NCBI GenBank assembly: GCA_021737445.1
Contig: JAIPDY010000242.1
Coordinates: forward strand, 1-12,116
From: Desulfotignum sp.
GTDB lineage: Bacteria; Desulfobacterota; Desulfobacteria; Desulfobacterales; Desulfobacteraceae
Direction of reading: 5' to 3'
Length of the DNA: 12,116 nucleotides
Positions 1 through 7,536 of this stretch are shown here, one piece after another. The notes beneath the pieces were generated by a model that saw only the letters and a program-made list of their open reading frames with translations, searched no databases and was not told the origin of the DNA. The first letter of the stretch is position 1. Every line of letters starts with the position of its first letter. Position numbers and translations under genes: made by a program.

Positions 1-82
1 CGCATACTGGGGACTCAGACTGGAGTCATGTGTGGCCAGGCTGGCGAAAAAAGGGCGGCGGAAATAATAAGCAGCTTCTGTG

Positions 83-3000
83 CTAATCTTTGAAACAGAT
101 GGATGCATCCCCGGGCAAAGCCGCTCCGGCGCTCACTTCCATCTCTTTGCCACCAGGAAGATCATTTTTGGGATTTTTTCCCTCCCGCCGGTATATCAGG
201 CCCGAGAAATCATCCAGCACCATGAACAGGGAGGGAACCAGGGCCAGGATGATGAGTGTGGAAAAGAGTACCCCGAAGCCAAGGGATATGGCCATGGGGA
301 TCATCATTCTGGCCTGAAAGGAAGTTTCCATGATCATGGGCATAAGACCGCCGAAGGTGGTCATCGTGGTCAGCAGGACAGGCCGGAATCGCTGAATACC
401 TGCGGCATGGATGGCCTTTAGGGGAGATGCCCCTTCCCGGACCCGGCGGTTGGCAAAGTCGATGAGGACCAGAGAGTCGTTGACCACCACTCCGGACAGG
501 GCCACGATCCCGAAGATGGAGTTGACGGACAGGGAATATCCCATGAGGATATGGCCCAGCACCGCCCCGATGATGCCAAAGGGGATGCTGACCATGATGA
601 TCAGAGGCTGGGTATAGCTTTTGAACGGAACCGCCAGCAGGGTATAGATGCCGAACAGGGCTAGGAGGGAGCCGGTGACCAGGGAGTTCAGGCTCTTCTG
701 CATCTCGGCCTGGTGGCCTTCAAAGCTGTAGGTCAGCCCCGGGTAGGTTCCGGCCAGGTCCGGCAGGACAGATGCGGCCAGTTCCCCCTTGATGTTCTCG
801 GCCCGGGCAGGGGGATTGACATTGGCCGTGACAATAATATTCCGGCGGCCATTGGTCCGTTCGATCGTGGTATAGGACCGGCCGGCGGTCATCTTGACGG
901 CATCCCGCAGATAGACCTCCCCGGTATCGGACCGGAGGACCAGATTTTCCAGGGTGGTTTCAACCGTACGTTCGGATTCAGGCAGGCTGACCCGCACCGT
1001 GACCTCGTTCCGGCCCCGCTGCTGTTTAAGGGCCTGGATTCCCTGGAAAGCGTAGCGCAGCTGCCGGGCCACGGACTCTGAGGTCAGGCCCATTCGTTCG
1101 CCCAGGGGCAGCAGCTGGATATCGAATTGCCGCTTGCCCCGGGCAGACCCGTCATCGATATCGTGGACAATGGCATACTGTGAAAGAGACTCGGCCAGGT
1201 CTGCTCCAGCCTGTTCCAGGGTCTGGGTGCTGGTGTGGCTGAGCATCACGGTAAGATTTTTTCCAGATCCCGGGCCGCCCATGTTGGATTCGAACCGGAT
1301 ATTTTCCAGGCCGGCCATGGATCCCACCCGGCTGCGCCATAATTCAGTGATGTGTGAGGTGGACAGGGGACGCTTGTCTTCATCTGCCAGGAAGATTCTG
1401 ACAGTGACCATATTCTGGGAGACATTGCTGAGCACCCCCTTGGACAGGAGGTTCCCGCCGTTTTCAGCCACCACCTCCCCGGCTGCGGCCACCAGGCGGG
1501 TTTCCACGGACTTGAGCCGGGATTCCGCAGACCCGTAAGGCAGTGTAGCGGAACAATAGGCATAGTCGGACTCACTACTGGGAAACATTTCCAGGCCCAT
1601 CCGGCCTGAACTTACATACCCTCCCAGGGCCAGCATCATGGCAAGACCGAAGGCGATAACCCCGTACCGGTGGCTGATCAACAGGCGCAGCAAGGCCCCG
1701 TACCGGATCCGGACAAACTGTTCAAAGGCCTGGCTGAACTTCCCCTGCCATTGTTCCAGATGGTTCAGGGGCCAGACGGCCCGGGTTCTGTTGCGGCGGC
1801 TCAGATGGGCAGGCAGGATAAAAAGGCTTTCGATGAGGGAGACCAGGAATACCGCACCCACCACCAGGGGAATCACCCTGAAGATCTTGCCCATGAACCC
1901 CGGCACAAACATCAGGGGCATGAAGGAAACCAGGTTGGTCAGGACGGAAAAGACGACGGGCAGGGCCACCTCCTTTGTCCCGGCCACGGCGGCCTGAAGA
2001 AAAGACAGGCCCCGGGACCGCCAGTGATAAATATTCTCTCCCACCACCACGGCATCGTCCACCACAATTCCCAGGGTCACAATAAAGGCAAACATGGAAA
2101 TTACATTAATGGAAAAATTTCCTGCTGACAGAAAGAGGAAAGAGCCCAGAAAGGAGATCGGTATGCCTAAACTTACCCAGAAGGCCAGCCGGGTTTCCAG
2201 GAAAACGGCCAGGAGGATAAAGACCAGAATCAGGCCCTGGAAGGCGTTTTTCATCAGGAGCCGGGCCCGTTGCTCAAACACGGAAGACCGGTCCTGGAGG
2301 ATGGTGAGATGAAGTCCTTGGGGCAGGGTCTGGTTCAGCTCCGCGACCACGGTCTTGCCTGCCGCCGCCACCTGGGTGGGGGTCTGGTCCCCGACCCGGA
2401 AAATTTCGATCATCGCGGCAGCATGCCCGTCAAACCGGGCCCAGGTGTTACTGTCCTCAAAACCGTCTCTAATCTCTCCCACATCCTCCAGCAGGATCCG
2501 GGAACCGTCCGCTCCCGTGAACAAGGGCAACCCGGCATATTCCCGGGCATATTCCCGCCGGTCCTTGACCCGGACCAGGATATCCCCGCTCTCGGTTTTC
2601 AGGCTGCCGCCCCCCAGTTCGACAGATGCGCTGGCAATGGCCCGGGCAACATCCTCCAGGGTCATGCCGTATCTCCGCAGGATATCCTGGGGAATCTCCA
2701 CACCCACCTCGATATCCCGGACCCCGGTGAGGTTCGCCTGGGTGATATGGCTGTTGCGCAGCAGGGTATCCCGGATTCTGTCTGCCACCGACCTCAGGGT
2801 CAGTTCATCCACAGCGCCGTGCAGGACCAGGGTGAGTACCCCCCGCTTGTGGCTTCCCAAAGAGACCAGGGGCTCTTCCGCTTCGTCCGGAAAGGTGGAG
2901 ATGCTGTTGACCTCGCTTTTGATCTCCTGCCACAGTTTGACCACATCCTCCCCTTCCATAAGTTCCACAATTACCGAGGCACTGCCTTCCGATGCTGAGG

Positions 3001-3280
3001 CGGTCACTTTTTCGATCCCCTCGATATCTTCGATAGCCTCCTCCAGGGCCAGGACAATGCCGTTTTCCACCTCTTCCGGGCTGGCCCCGGGATAGGCCAC
3101 TGTAATGGAAACGCTGTCAACGGTGAAATCCGGGAAGACCTCCTGCTTGACGTTCCAGGCCGTGATCAGCCCGCCCACCAGGAAAACGAGCATGAGCAGA
3201 TTGGCGATGACCGAGTTTCCCGCCATCCAGGCCATGGCACCCCGGGGTTGTGAGTCGCTGTGTTTAATGGGGATGTTCAT
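83..3280 (-). CDS. RND-family efflux pump, inner-membrane permease (HAE-like)
   Basis: Proton-driven inner-membrane transporter, 1065 residues, full length for the AcrB/HAE family. It has the usual two halves: membrane segments at about 25-43 and 345-500, periplasmic porter and docking domains between, then the same layout in the second half, with membrane segments near 540-560 and 860-1020. The TM4 motif GIVVDDAVVVGENI carries D408-D409, matching the AcrB proton-relay aspartates. In TM10, N934-D935 (VVNDSLVLIDF) stands where AcrB has the essential K940; R964 and T971 look like AcrB R971 and T978. The HME metal-pump signature (DFGxxxDG in TM4) is absent, so drugs, detergents, bile-like compounds or lipids are likelier substrates than metals. 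The ATG at 3280 has GGAG 7 bases upstream. This is the last gene of the operon in view. Confidence 0.95.
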   Translation of the reverse strand: MNIPIKHSDSQPRGAMAWMAGNSVIANLLMLVFLVGGLITAWNVKQEVFPDFTVDSVSITVAYPGASPEEVENGIVLALEEAIEDIEGIEKVTASASEGSASVIVELMEGEDVVKLWQEIKSEVNSISTFPDEAEEPLVSLGSHKRGVLTLVLHGAVDELTLRSVADRIRDTLLRNSHITQANLTGVRDIEVGVEIPQDILRRYGMTLEDVARAIASASVELGGGSLKTESGDILVRVKDRREYAREYAGLPLFTGADGSRILLEDVGEIRDGFEDSNTWARFDGHAAAMIEIFRVGDQTPTQVAAAGKTVVAELNQTLPQGLHLTILQDRSSVFEQRARLLMKNAFQGLILVFILLAVFLETRLAFWVSLGIPISFLGSFLFLSAGNFSINVISMFAFIVTLGIVVDDAVVVGENIYHWRSRGLSFLQAAVAGTKEVALPVVFSVLTNLVSFMPLMFVPGFMGKIFRVIPLVVGAVFLVSLIESLFILPAHLSRRNRTRAVWPLNHLEQWQGKFSQAFEQFVRIRYGALLRLLISHRYGVIAFGLAMMLALGGYVSSGRMGLEMFPSSESDYAYCSATLPYGSAESRLKSVETRLVAAAGEVVAENGGNLLSKGVLSNVSQNMVTVRIFLADEDKRPLSTSHITELWRSRVGSMAGLENIRFESNMGGPGSGKNLTVMLSHTSTQTLEQAGADLAESLSQYAIVHDIDDGSARGKRQFDIQLLPLGERMGLTSESVARQLRYAFQGIQALKQQRGRNEVTVRVSLPESERTVETTLENLVLRSDTGEVYLRDAVKMTAGRSYTTIERTNGRRNIIVTANVNPPARAENIKGELAASVLPDLAGTYPGLTYSFEGHQAEMQKSLNSLVTGSLLALFGIYTLLAVPFKSYTQPLIIMVSIPFGIIGAVLGHILMGYSLSVNSIFGIVALSGVVVNDSLVLIDFANRRVREGASPLKAIHAAGIQRFRPVLLTTMTTFGGLMPMIMETSFQARMMIPMAISLGFGVLFSTLIILALVPSLFMVLDDFSGLIYRREGKNPKNDLPGGKEMEVSAGAALPGDASICFKD
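2535..2558 (-). repeat. 12-base tandem duplication inside the RND pump gene
   Basis: Two copies of GCATATTCCCGG (plus-strand reading), 11 of 12 bases identical and in frame, encode the repeated peptide REYAREYA in the first periplasmic domain of the pump (about residues 242-249). The reading frame is kept. This looks like a small slippage duplication and not a functional element. Confidence 0.7.
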
Positions 3281-4512
3281 TTCGGGTCTCCGTCGGGTTC
3301 AGGCCTTTTTTCAGGGGTCTCAGGTGTTGCAGGCTGATCATTTCCGGTTTTCAGGGGCATGCCCTGCACCGGTGCGGCCAGGCCCGAGGTGATCACCTGC
3401 TCTCCCGGGGACACCCCCGAGGCGATATAAACCGTTTCCCTGTCCTTCCAGGCCAGGGAAACCCTGCGGATATCCAGGGAATCGGCCTGGTTGATCCACA
3501 GGGTATCATCATCCTGAAGGGCTGCTCTGGGCAGGGCCACCACCCCGGACAGTGCCCGCCCGGTAATGGTGACCCGGACGTAGTCATCCAGCATCAGGGG
3601 CGCGGCCCCAGGGTGGAGCGATGTGTCCAGGGGCGCTTTCACCGCCACGATCACCGTGGCCACACGTCCGGAATCGTTGACCTTGCCGGCAACCTGGATC
3701 ACCCGTCCCTCCCGGGATCCTGCACCGGTCTGGGAAAAGATGGTGACCGGGCATCCGCCGGGATACGCTCTGTCGATATAGGGAAGCTGGTCCAGGGGCA
3801 CCATGGCCTCCACCCAGAATTCGTCCGTCCCCACCAGGGTCACCAGGCTTTCCTGGGTTCCCACATAAGCGCCTTCGTTGGCGGCCCGTTCAATGATCAT
3901 GGCGTTGAAAGGGGCAACGACAGTGGTTCTGTTCAGGTTGAGCAGGGCCTGGTCCAGGTCCGCCCTGGCCGAAGCCACATTGGCCCGGGCCTGGGCCAGC
4001 TGGGGTTTGCGCAGGGCCAGATCGGTCTCGTCCACCCTGTCCGGCGAGACTTCTGTAAGCAGCCGCAGCTCCTCCCTGGCAATGGTCTGGCTGCCCTGTT
4101 CAATGGCCAGTGCAGCCGTGGCATCTGCCAGGGTGGATCTGGCTTTCTGGACACTGATCTTGTAATCGGCCGGATCCAGGCGCACCAGTGTCTCCCCTTT
4201 TTTAACCAGACTGCCGGGCAGAAAATGTTCTGAAACTGCCTGGACCACGCCGGAGACCTGTGCCTTGAGCGTCACCTCTCTGGCTGCTGTCACCGTACCC
4301 ATGGCCGTCACCCGGGTCCGGGTATCGGCAGCGGCTGCGGTCATGGTCTCCACCATGGTGATCTCCCGCTGGGGCAGGGTTTTTTTAATGACCGGGGCTG
4401 TGGCCTTGAAGTAGGACCAGGCGGCTCCGCCGACCAGTATCAGCAGCAGGGGCAACAGCGCCCGGAACACTTTGCCGGAAAAAGTGAGTTCTCGTTGGAT
4501 ATTGTCAGGCAT
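3277..4512 (-). CDS. RND efflux membrane-fusion (periplasmic adaptor) protein
   Basis: Periplasmic adaptor linking the inner-membrane pump to the outer-membrane channel, 411 residues. An uncleaved-looking membrane anchor lies at about 16-34. The lipoyl/barrel-sandwich domain is split into halves at about 78-115 (VSGVVQAV, then LVKKGETLVRLDPADY) and 195-225 (APFNAMIIERAANEGAYVG). They are separated by a coiled-coil hairpin at about 117-193 rich in Ala, Leu, Gln and Arg. Beta-barrel and membrane-proximal domains follow, and the C-terminus is Pro/Glu/Lys-rich. The ATG at 4512 has GGAG 9 bases upstream, inside the end of the preceding gene. The TGA stop overlaps the pump start by 4 bases (ATGA), so adaptor and pump are translationally coupled. 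Confidence 0.94.
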   Translation of the reverse strand: MPDNIQRELTFSGKVFRALLPLLLILVGGAAWSYFKATAPVIKKTLPQREITMVETMTAAAADTRTRVTAMGTVTAAREVTLKAQVSGVVQAVSEHFLPGSLVKKGETLVRLDPADYKISVQKARSTLADATAALAIEQGSQTIAREELRLLTEVSPDRVDETDLALRKPQLAQARANVASARADLDQALLNLNRTTVVAPFNAMIIERAANEGAYVGTQESLVTLVGTDEFWVEAMVPLDQLPYIDRAYPGGCPVTIFSQTGAGSREGRVIQVAGKVNDSGRVATVIVAVKAPLDTSLHPGAAPLMLDDYVRVTITGRALSGVVALPRAALQDDDTLWINQADSLDIRRVSLAWKDRETVYIASGVSPGEQVITSGLAAPVQGMPLKTGNDQPATPETPEKRPEPDGDPK

Positions 4513-4518
4513 GTCGGT

Positions 4519-5961
4519 TTACTCCGTGTGAGATATGAGGTTCCGGGTCCAGTCGCCGCCCAGAGTCCGGTAAAGGGTGATCCGGTTCTTGATCTGGGTG
4601 GCCTGTTCTTCCACCAGTTGACGTTCCAGGCTCTGGGCACTGGTCCAGGCAGTGAGGTAGGACAGGTAGTTGTCCTGGCCGTTTATGTACTGAATCCTGG
4701 CCGTCTTTACGGTCAGGCGGGAGGCCTCAAGCTGCTCTGTGAGCAGAAGGAGATATTCGGCCTGACGTTTTTCCGATATGAGGCTGTCCTCCACTTCCTG
4801 CACCGCCTGGGCAACGGTCCGGGCATAGGCGGTCAGGATCTGGTCAGACTCGGCCCGGGCCCGGTCCACCTCCGCCTCCCGGCGCTCCCCGTCAAACAGA
4901 GGGCCCGTGACTGCGGCGGCAAGAGTGGCAACCCAGTTGGAGAATAGCAGATCCAGGGAACTGCTGGAAACGGCGGCCTCTGCCGACAGGGTCAGGGAAG
5001 GCAGGCGGTCTGCCCGGGCCGCGCTCACCTGCCAGTCCACCGCCTTGAGGCGAAGGCCTGCCGCCCGCACATCGGGACGGGTAGCCAGAAGATCGGCCGG
5101 CAGCCCGGTTTTGGGCAGAGGGATCAGTTTCGGCAGAGTGGCCTGGGAAATGGAAAGGCTGCCGGCCCCGGCCCGGCCCAGCAGAACGGCCAGGGCATTG
5201 CGTTGTTGTTCCTCGGCTTGCTGCAGGGTGGGCAGGACAGCCCGGGCCTGGGCCAGGGCCTCCCGCTGCTGGGACACGGCCAGGGTATCGGCCTGGCCGT
5301 TGAGAAACCGCAGTTCCTGGAGTTTGAGCATCTGCCGGTTCATCCGGATCTGATTTTCCAGGATCGCAATCTGCCGGCGCAAAGATAACACCGCCACCCA
5401 GGACGTGACCACATCCGCAGCCACAGTGACGGCCGCAGCCTCCAGGTCTTCCCGGGTGGCGTCGTATTCCAGGATTTCAGAGGTATGCAGAGCCTGAAGC
5501 CGTCCCCACAGGTCCAGTTCATATCCGGCAGAGAGGTTGGCGCTGAATGTCCCGGACTGGTCACTGGTACTTCCGGCAGCATCGGTCTTTGTCTGCTGCC
5601 CGTTTTTTTCCGCACCACCGCCGTAGTCCAGAGACGGCGAAAGATCCGCTCCGGCCTTCCGGGCCGCAGCTTCTGCCTGCCGGACCTTGGCCAGTGCCGT
5701 TCTGATATCAAAGTTGCCGGACAAGGCCCGGCCCACCAGGGTGTTCAGTTCTTCGCTGCCAAAAGCCTGCCACCACTTTCCCGGCCCCGGGTCAGCTTGG
5801 GTGTACAGGGGCTGGTAGTGTGCCGGCAGAGCCAGCGGGGCCCCGGGCCGGGCCTCTGGTTCAAACAGGCTGCATCCGGTGAAAAGCACGGCTGCCAAGG
5901 CAATGGCACACAAGGATTTAAATAGTGAGGGTAATGGATTCAATGGATTTTTCAGATTCAT
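4519..5961 (-). CDS. Outer-membrane efflux lipoprotein (OprM/NodT-type, TolC superfamily)
   Basis: Outer-membrane channel of the tripartite pump, 480 residues from the ATG at 5961. The N-terminus has a lipoprotein signal ending LFTG-C30, so C30 should be lipidated. Family landmarks are YELDLWGR at 147-154 and LPADLLATRPDVRAA at 287-301, between the two OEP repeats; both repeats are rich in the helical heptads of the periplasmic tunnel. Start choice: an in-frame ATG at 5988 has AGGGA upstream, but that AGGGA overlaps the -10 end of the putative promoter at 6001-6029 and would not be in its transcript. The ATG at 5961 then fits better, though its own ribosome site (GGCAG) is weak. The membrane-fusion gene starts 6 bases after the TAA. 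Confidence 0.92.
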   Translation of the reverse strand: MNLKNPLNPLPSLFKSLCAIALAAVLFTGCSLFEPEARPGAPLALPAHYQPLYTQADPGPGKWWQAFGSEELNTLVGRALSGNFDIRTALAKVRQAEAAARKAGADLSPSLDYGGGAEKNGQQTKTDAAGSTSDQSGTFSANLSAGYELDLWGRLQALHTSEILEYDATREDLEAAAVTVAADVVTSWVAVLSLRRQIAILENQIRMNRQMLKLQELRFLNGQADTLAVSQQREALAQARAVLPTLQQAEEQQRNALAVLLGRAGAGSLSISQATLPKLIPLPKTGLPADLLATRPDVRAAGLRLKAVDWQVSAARADRLPSLTLSAEAAVSSSSLDLLFSNWVATLAAAVTGPLFDGERREAEVDRARAESDQILTAYARTVAQAVQEVEDSLISEKRQAEYLLLLTEQLEASRLTVKTARIQYINGQDNYLSYLTAWTSAQSLERQLVEEQATQIKNRITLYRTLGGDWTRNLISHTE

Positions 5962-6000
5962 ATAATTGTTTCTGCCACGTTTTTTCATGGCTTGTATCCC

Positions 6001-6029
6001 TAACGAACAGGATGGCAAAAACCTGCGGA
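6001..6029 (-). promoter_or_regulatory. Probable ECF sigma promoter, copy 2 (drives the pump genes)
   Basis: On the minus strand, TCCGCAGG (6022-6029) is followed after exactly 16 bases by CGTTA (6001-6005). Half-sites and spacing are identical to copy 1 at 7538-7566, while the spacers differ in sequence. A T8 run overlaps the first base of the -35 element and extends to 6036. It lies in the gap between the sigma gene and the outer-membrane-factor gene. Transcription would begin near 5994. This would let active sigma raise pump expression separately from the regulatory genes. Confidence 0.72.
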
Positions 6030-6049
6030 AAAAAAAGCGTGTTTTATTT

Positions 6050-6598
6050 TTAGAAAAATTCTGACAGGGCCAGGCGCAGGGTTTTTCGCGCACGGACCAG
6101 GAGGGATTCCACTGCGCCCTGGGACAGGTCCATGACCTCGCAGATTTCTTTGTAGGTCATCTTTTCGGTGTGCCGCAACAGCAGGGCGGTACGCTGGTTC
6201 ACAGGCAGTTTTGCCACAGCGGCCTCCAGTGCTTTCTCAGCAACGGCCCCCTCCAGCAGGTCCAGGGGGGTGTCCGGTTCACAGGGCTGGGGCAGTCCGG
6301 TCATGGGTTCGGTTTTTCTTTTGCGGTAAAAATCAATACAGAGGTTTTTCATGATTTTCAAAAGATAGGCGCGCAGAGAGGCCTGGGCCCGGTACCGTCC
6401 CGCAGCCTTGAAAAATCTTAAGAAAGTCTCCTGGGCGGCATCTTCCGCTTCCTGGGGATGGTGAAGCATCCGAAGGCCAAACCCGTATACCGCGTCCTGG
6501 TGGCGCTTCAGGATCTCGGCAAAGGCTTTTTCATTGCCCTGGGCCGTGAGCCCGGCCAGTTCCTCATCATTGAGGCGGGTGTAACCGAAACCCAACAT
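6050..6598 (-). CDS. ECF-family RNA polymerase sigma factor
   Basis: Alternative sigma factor of the extracytoplasmic-function type, 182 residues. Region 2 spans about 25-94, with the DAAQETFLRFFKAAGRY stretch (53-69) of regions 2.3/2.4 that melts and reads the -10 element. Region 4 spans about 122-175, with a helix-turn-helix at TYKEICEVMDLSQGAVESLL that reads the -35 element. Regions 1.1 and 3 are absent, as expected for this class. The start overlaps the sensor stop by one base and no strong ribosome site precedes it, so translation is probably coupled, which would keep sigma below or level with its inhibitor. It probably recognises the TCCGCAGG-N16-CGTTA motif found before the anti-sigma gene and before the pump genes. 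Confidence 0.95.
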   Translation of the reverse strand: MLGFGYTRLNDEELAGLTAQGNEKAFAEILKRHQDAVYGFGLRMLHHPQEAEDAAQETFLRFFKAAGRYRAQASLRAYLLKIMKNLCIDFYRKRKTEPMTGLPQPCEPDTPLDLLEGAVAEKALEAAVAKLPVNQRTALLLRHTEKMTYKEICEVMDLSQGAVESLLVRARKTLRLALSEFF

Positions 6599-7065
6599 TA
6601 TCTATGGGATGTTTTTTTCTGCGTTGACAGGATATGCTCCCTGACACGGCTGAAAAATTCAGCGCCCTTTTCATTGCCGAGTTCCCTCCGCATGATCAGG
6701 GCATGGGATTCGAACAGCTCCTGCTTTTTCCGGGATAACTGTGTCGAAATCTGCATGCGTTCATGCAGATGATTCCGGTCCAGGGGCTCCGGCCAGGTCA
6801 GGCAATCAAGGGCTTCCATGCGGGCGGTTTTGTCGGCCTCGTCAAGGGCGTTCATCTCTTTCCGGAAATCGGCCATGATTTCGATAATCCGCTCTGATTC
6901 GGCTTGGGTCAGGTTCAGCTCCCGGACAATGGTTGTCAGTTCCTCCCACCGGCGCTCATCTCTGGTCATGGCCCGGTCAAACGTATGGAAAAGGGCCATG
7001 ACCAGAAATCCGATGTTCAGGGCCACAGAAAAAAAAATCAGGGTCCGCTTGTAAACCAGTTTCAT
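6598..7065 (-). CDS. CnrX-like periplasmic sensor (heavy-metal sensor/resistance family)
   Basis: Small membrane-anchored periplasmic protein, 155 residues, probably the signal sensor working with the anti-sigma factor. An N-terminal membrane segment is at about 8-26. The rest is predicted helical and charged, with ELNLTQAESERI at 49-60 and HALIM at 121-125, a layout like CnrX and the Metal_resist family (and more distantly ZraP/CpxP). CnrX binds Ni/Co through H42, H46, E63, H119 and M123. By eye E62, H121 and M125 align with the last three, while the two N-terminal histidines have no counterpart; a separate HLHERM sits at 99-104. The ATG at 7065 has GGGAGG 8 bases upstream. The stop shares one base with the sigma factor start (TAATG). 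Function is inferred from position and similarity. Confidence 0.78.
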   Translation of the reverse strand: MKLVYKRTLIFFSVALNIGFLVMALFHTFDRAMTRDERRWEELTTIVRELNLTQAESERIIEIMADFRKEMNALDEADKTARMEALDCLTWPEPLDRNHLHERMQISTQLSRKKQELFESHALIMRRELGNEKGAEFFSRVREHILSTQKKTSHR

Positions 7066-7472
7066 GGGTAAAGCCTCCCGCTGTCATACAGGATCTGGTA
7101 AGGGGTGTACAGAGATCCCATATCCAGGGTGGCCGCCAGGTGCGTGCCCATGACCGCTCCGCAGACCAGACCTGCCAGGGTTGCCCCGCAGACGGCGCTC
7201 CGCCAGGCCAGGGTGAGGTGCCGCCACCACTGGGCCAGATTCGGGGGATCTGTCAGGGCATGAATGGCCTGCCGGATCTGCCTGGAGAGTTTTCGGGGTG
7301 CTGTCAGGGGTGGAAGTTCGTCCAGAGCCCGGGCCAGGTGTACCTGAGCCAGAGCCTCTTTTCGGCATGCAGGGCAGTGGGCAAGGTGCGCCTCCAACGC
7401 CCGGGTCTCCCCAGGGGGAAGTTCCCGGTCTACCCAGGCATCCAGTCGTTTTAAAATGTCATTGCATCTCAT
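7062..7472 (-). CDS. zf-HC2 anti-sigma factor, membrane-anchored
   Basis: Probable anti-sigma factor that holds the ECF sigma factor encoded two genes downstream at the inner membrane. It has 136 residues from the ATG at 7472. The N-terminal cytoplasmic domain has the ZAS zinc-finger pattern H29-x3-C33-x2-C36 (HLAHCPAC), with C3 as the likely fourth ligand, in a sequence starting MRCNDILKRLDAWVDREL. A membrane segment is at about 92-115, followed by a short periplasmic tail with several tyrosines. Its place at the head of a set with a periplasmic sensor and a sigma factor matches cnrY in cnrYXH, although CnrY itself is not a zinc-finger protein as I recall it. Its stop overlaps the sensor's start by 4 bases (ATGA). 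Copy 1 of the shared promoter motif lies upstream. Confidence 0.88.
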   Translation of the reverse strand: MRCNDILKRLDAWVDRELPPGETRALEAHLAHCPACRKEALAQVHLARALDELPPLTAPRKLSRQIRQAIHALTDPPNLAQWWRHLTLAWRSAVCGATLAGLVCGAVMGTHLAATLDMGSLYTPYQILYDSGRLYP

Positions 7473-7477
7473 GAATT

Positions 7478-7482
7478 CCTCC
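7478..7482 (-). promoter_or_regulatory. Ribosome binding site of the anti-sigma gene (decides the start)
   Basis: GGAGG on the minus strand, 5 bases before the ATG at 7472. An in-frame ATG at 7487 lies upstream of this site and has only a weak AAGG-like sequence before it, so 7472 is preferred. Confidence 0.75.
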
Positions 7483-7536
7483 GGCATACAGCCTTGCTGA
7501 GACTGTCTGTGTACTCAAAAATTCTCTGTTACTCTT

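Noticed and set aside
12..27. Inverted repeat GACTC-N6-GAGTC downstream of the pump gene, considered as a terminator
   Set aside because: The stem is only 5 pairs and no T run follows it on the minus strand, so it does not qualify as an intrinsic terminator.
2270..3095. Two long plus-strand open frames (about 240 codons each) opposite the RND gene
   Set aside because: They lie fully antisense to a full-length, motif-rich RND pump. Their translations are low-complexity (Arg/Ser/Pro- or Gly/Gln-rich) with no recognisable domain, as expected for shadows of a GC-rich gene.
6029..6036. T8 run (minus strand) after the sigma gene, considered as a terminator tail
   Set aside because: No GC-rich hairpin precedes it. 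The matching position of an A8 run next to the other motif copy makes an upstream promoter tract the better explanation.
7488..7536. A conventional sigma-70 promoter in the gap before the anti-sigma gene
   Set aside because: TTGTCG near 7546 is a partial -35 match, but no acceptable -10 lies at 16-18 bases. The shared ECF motif explains the region better.
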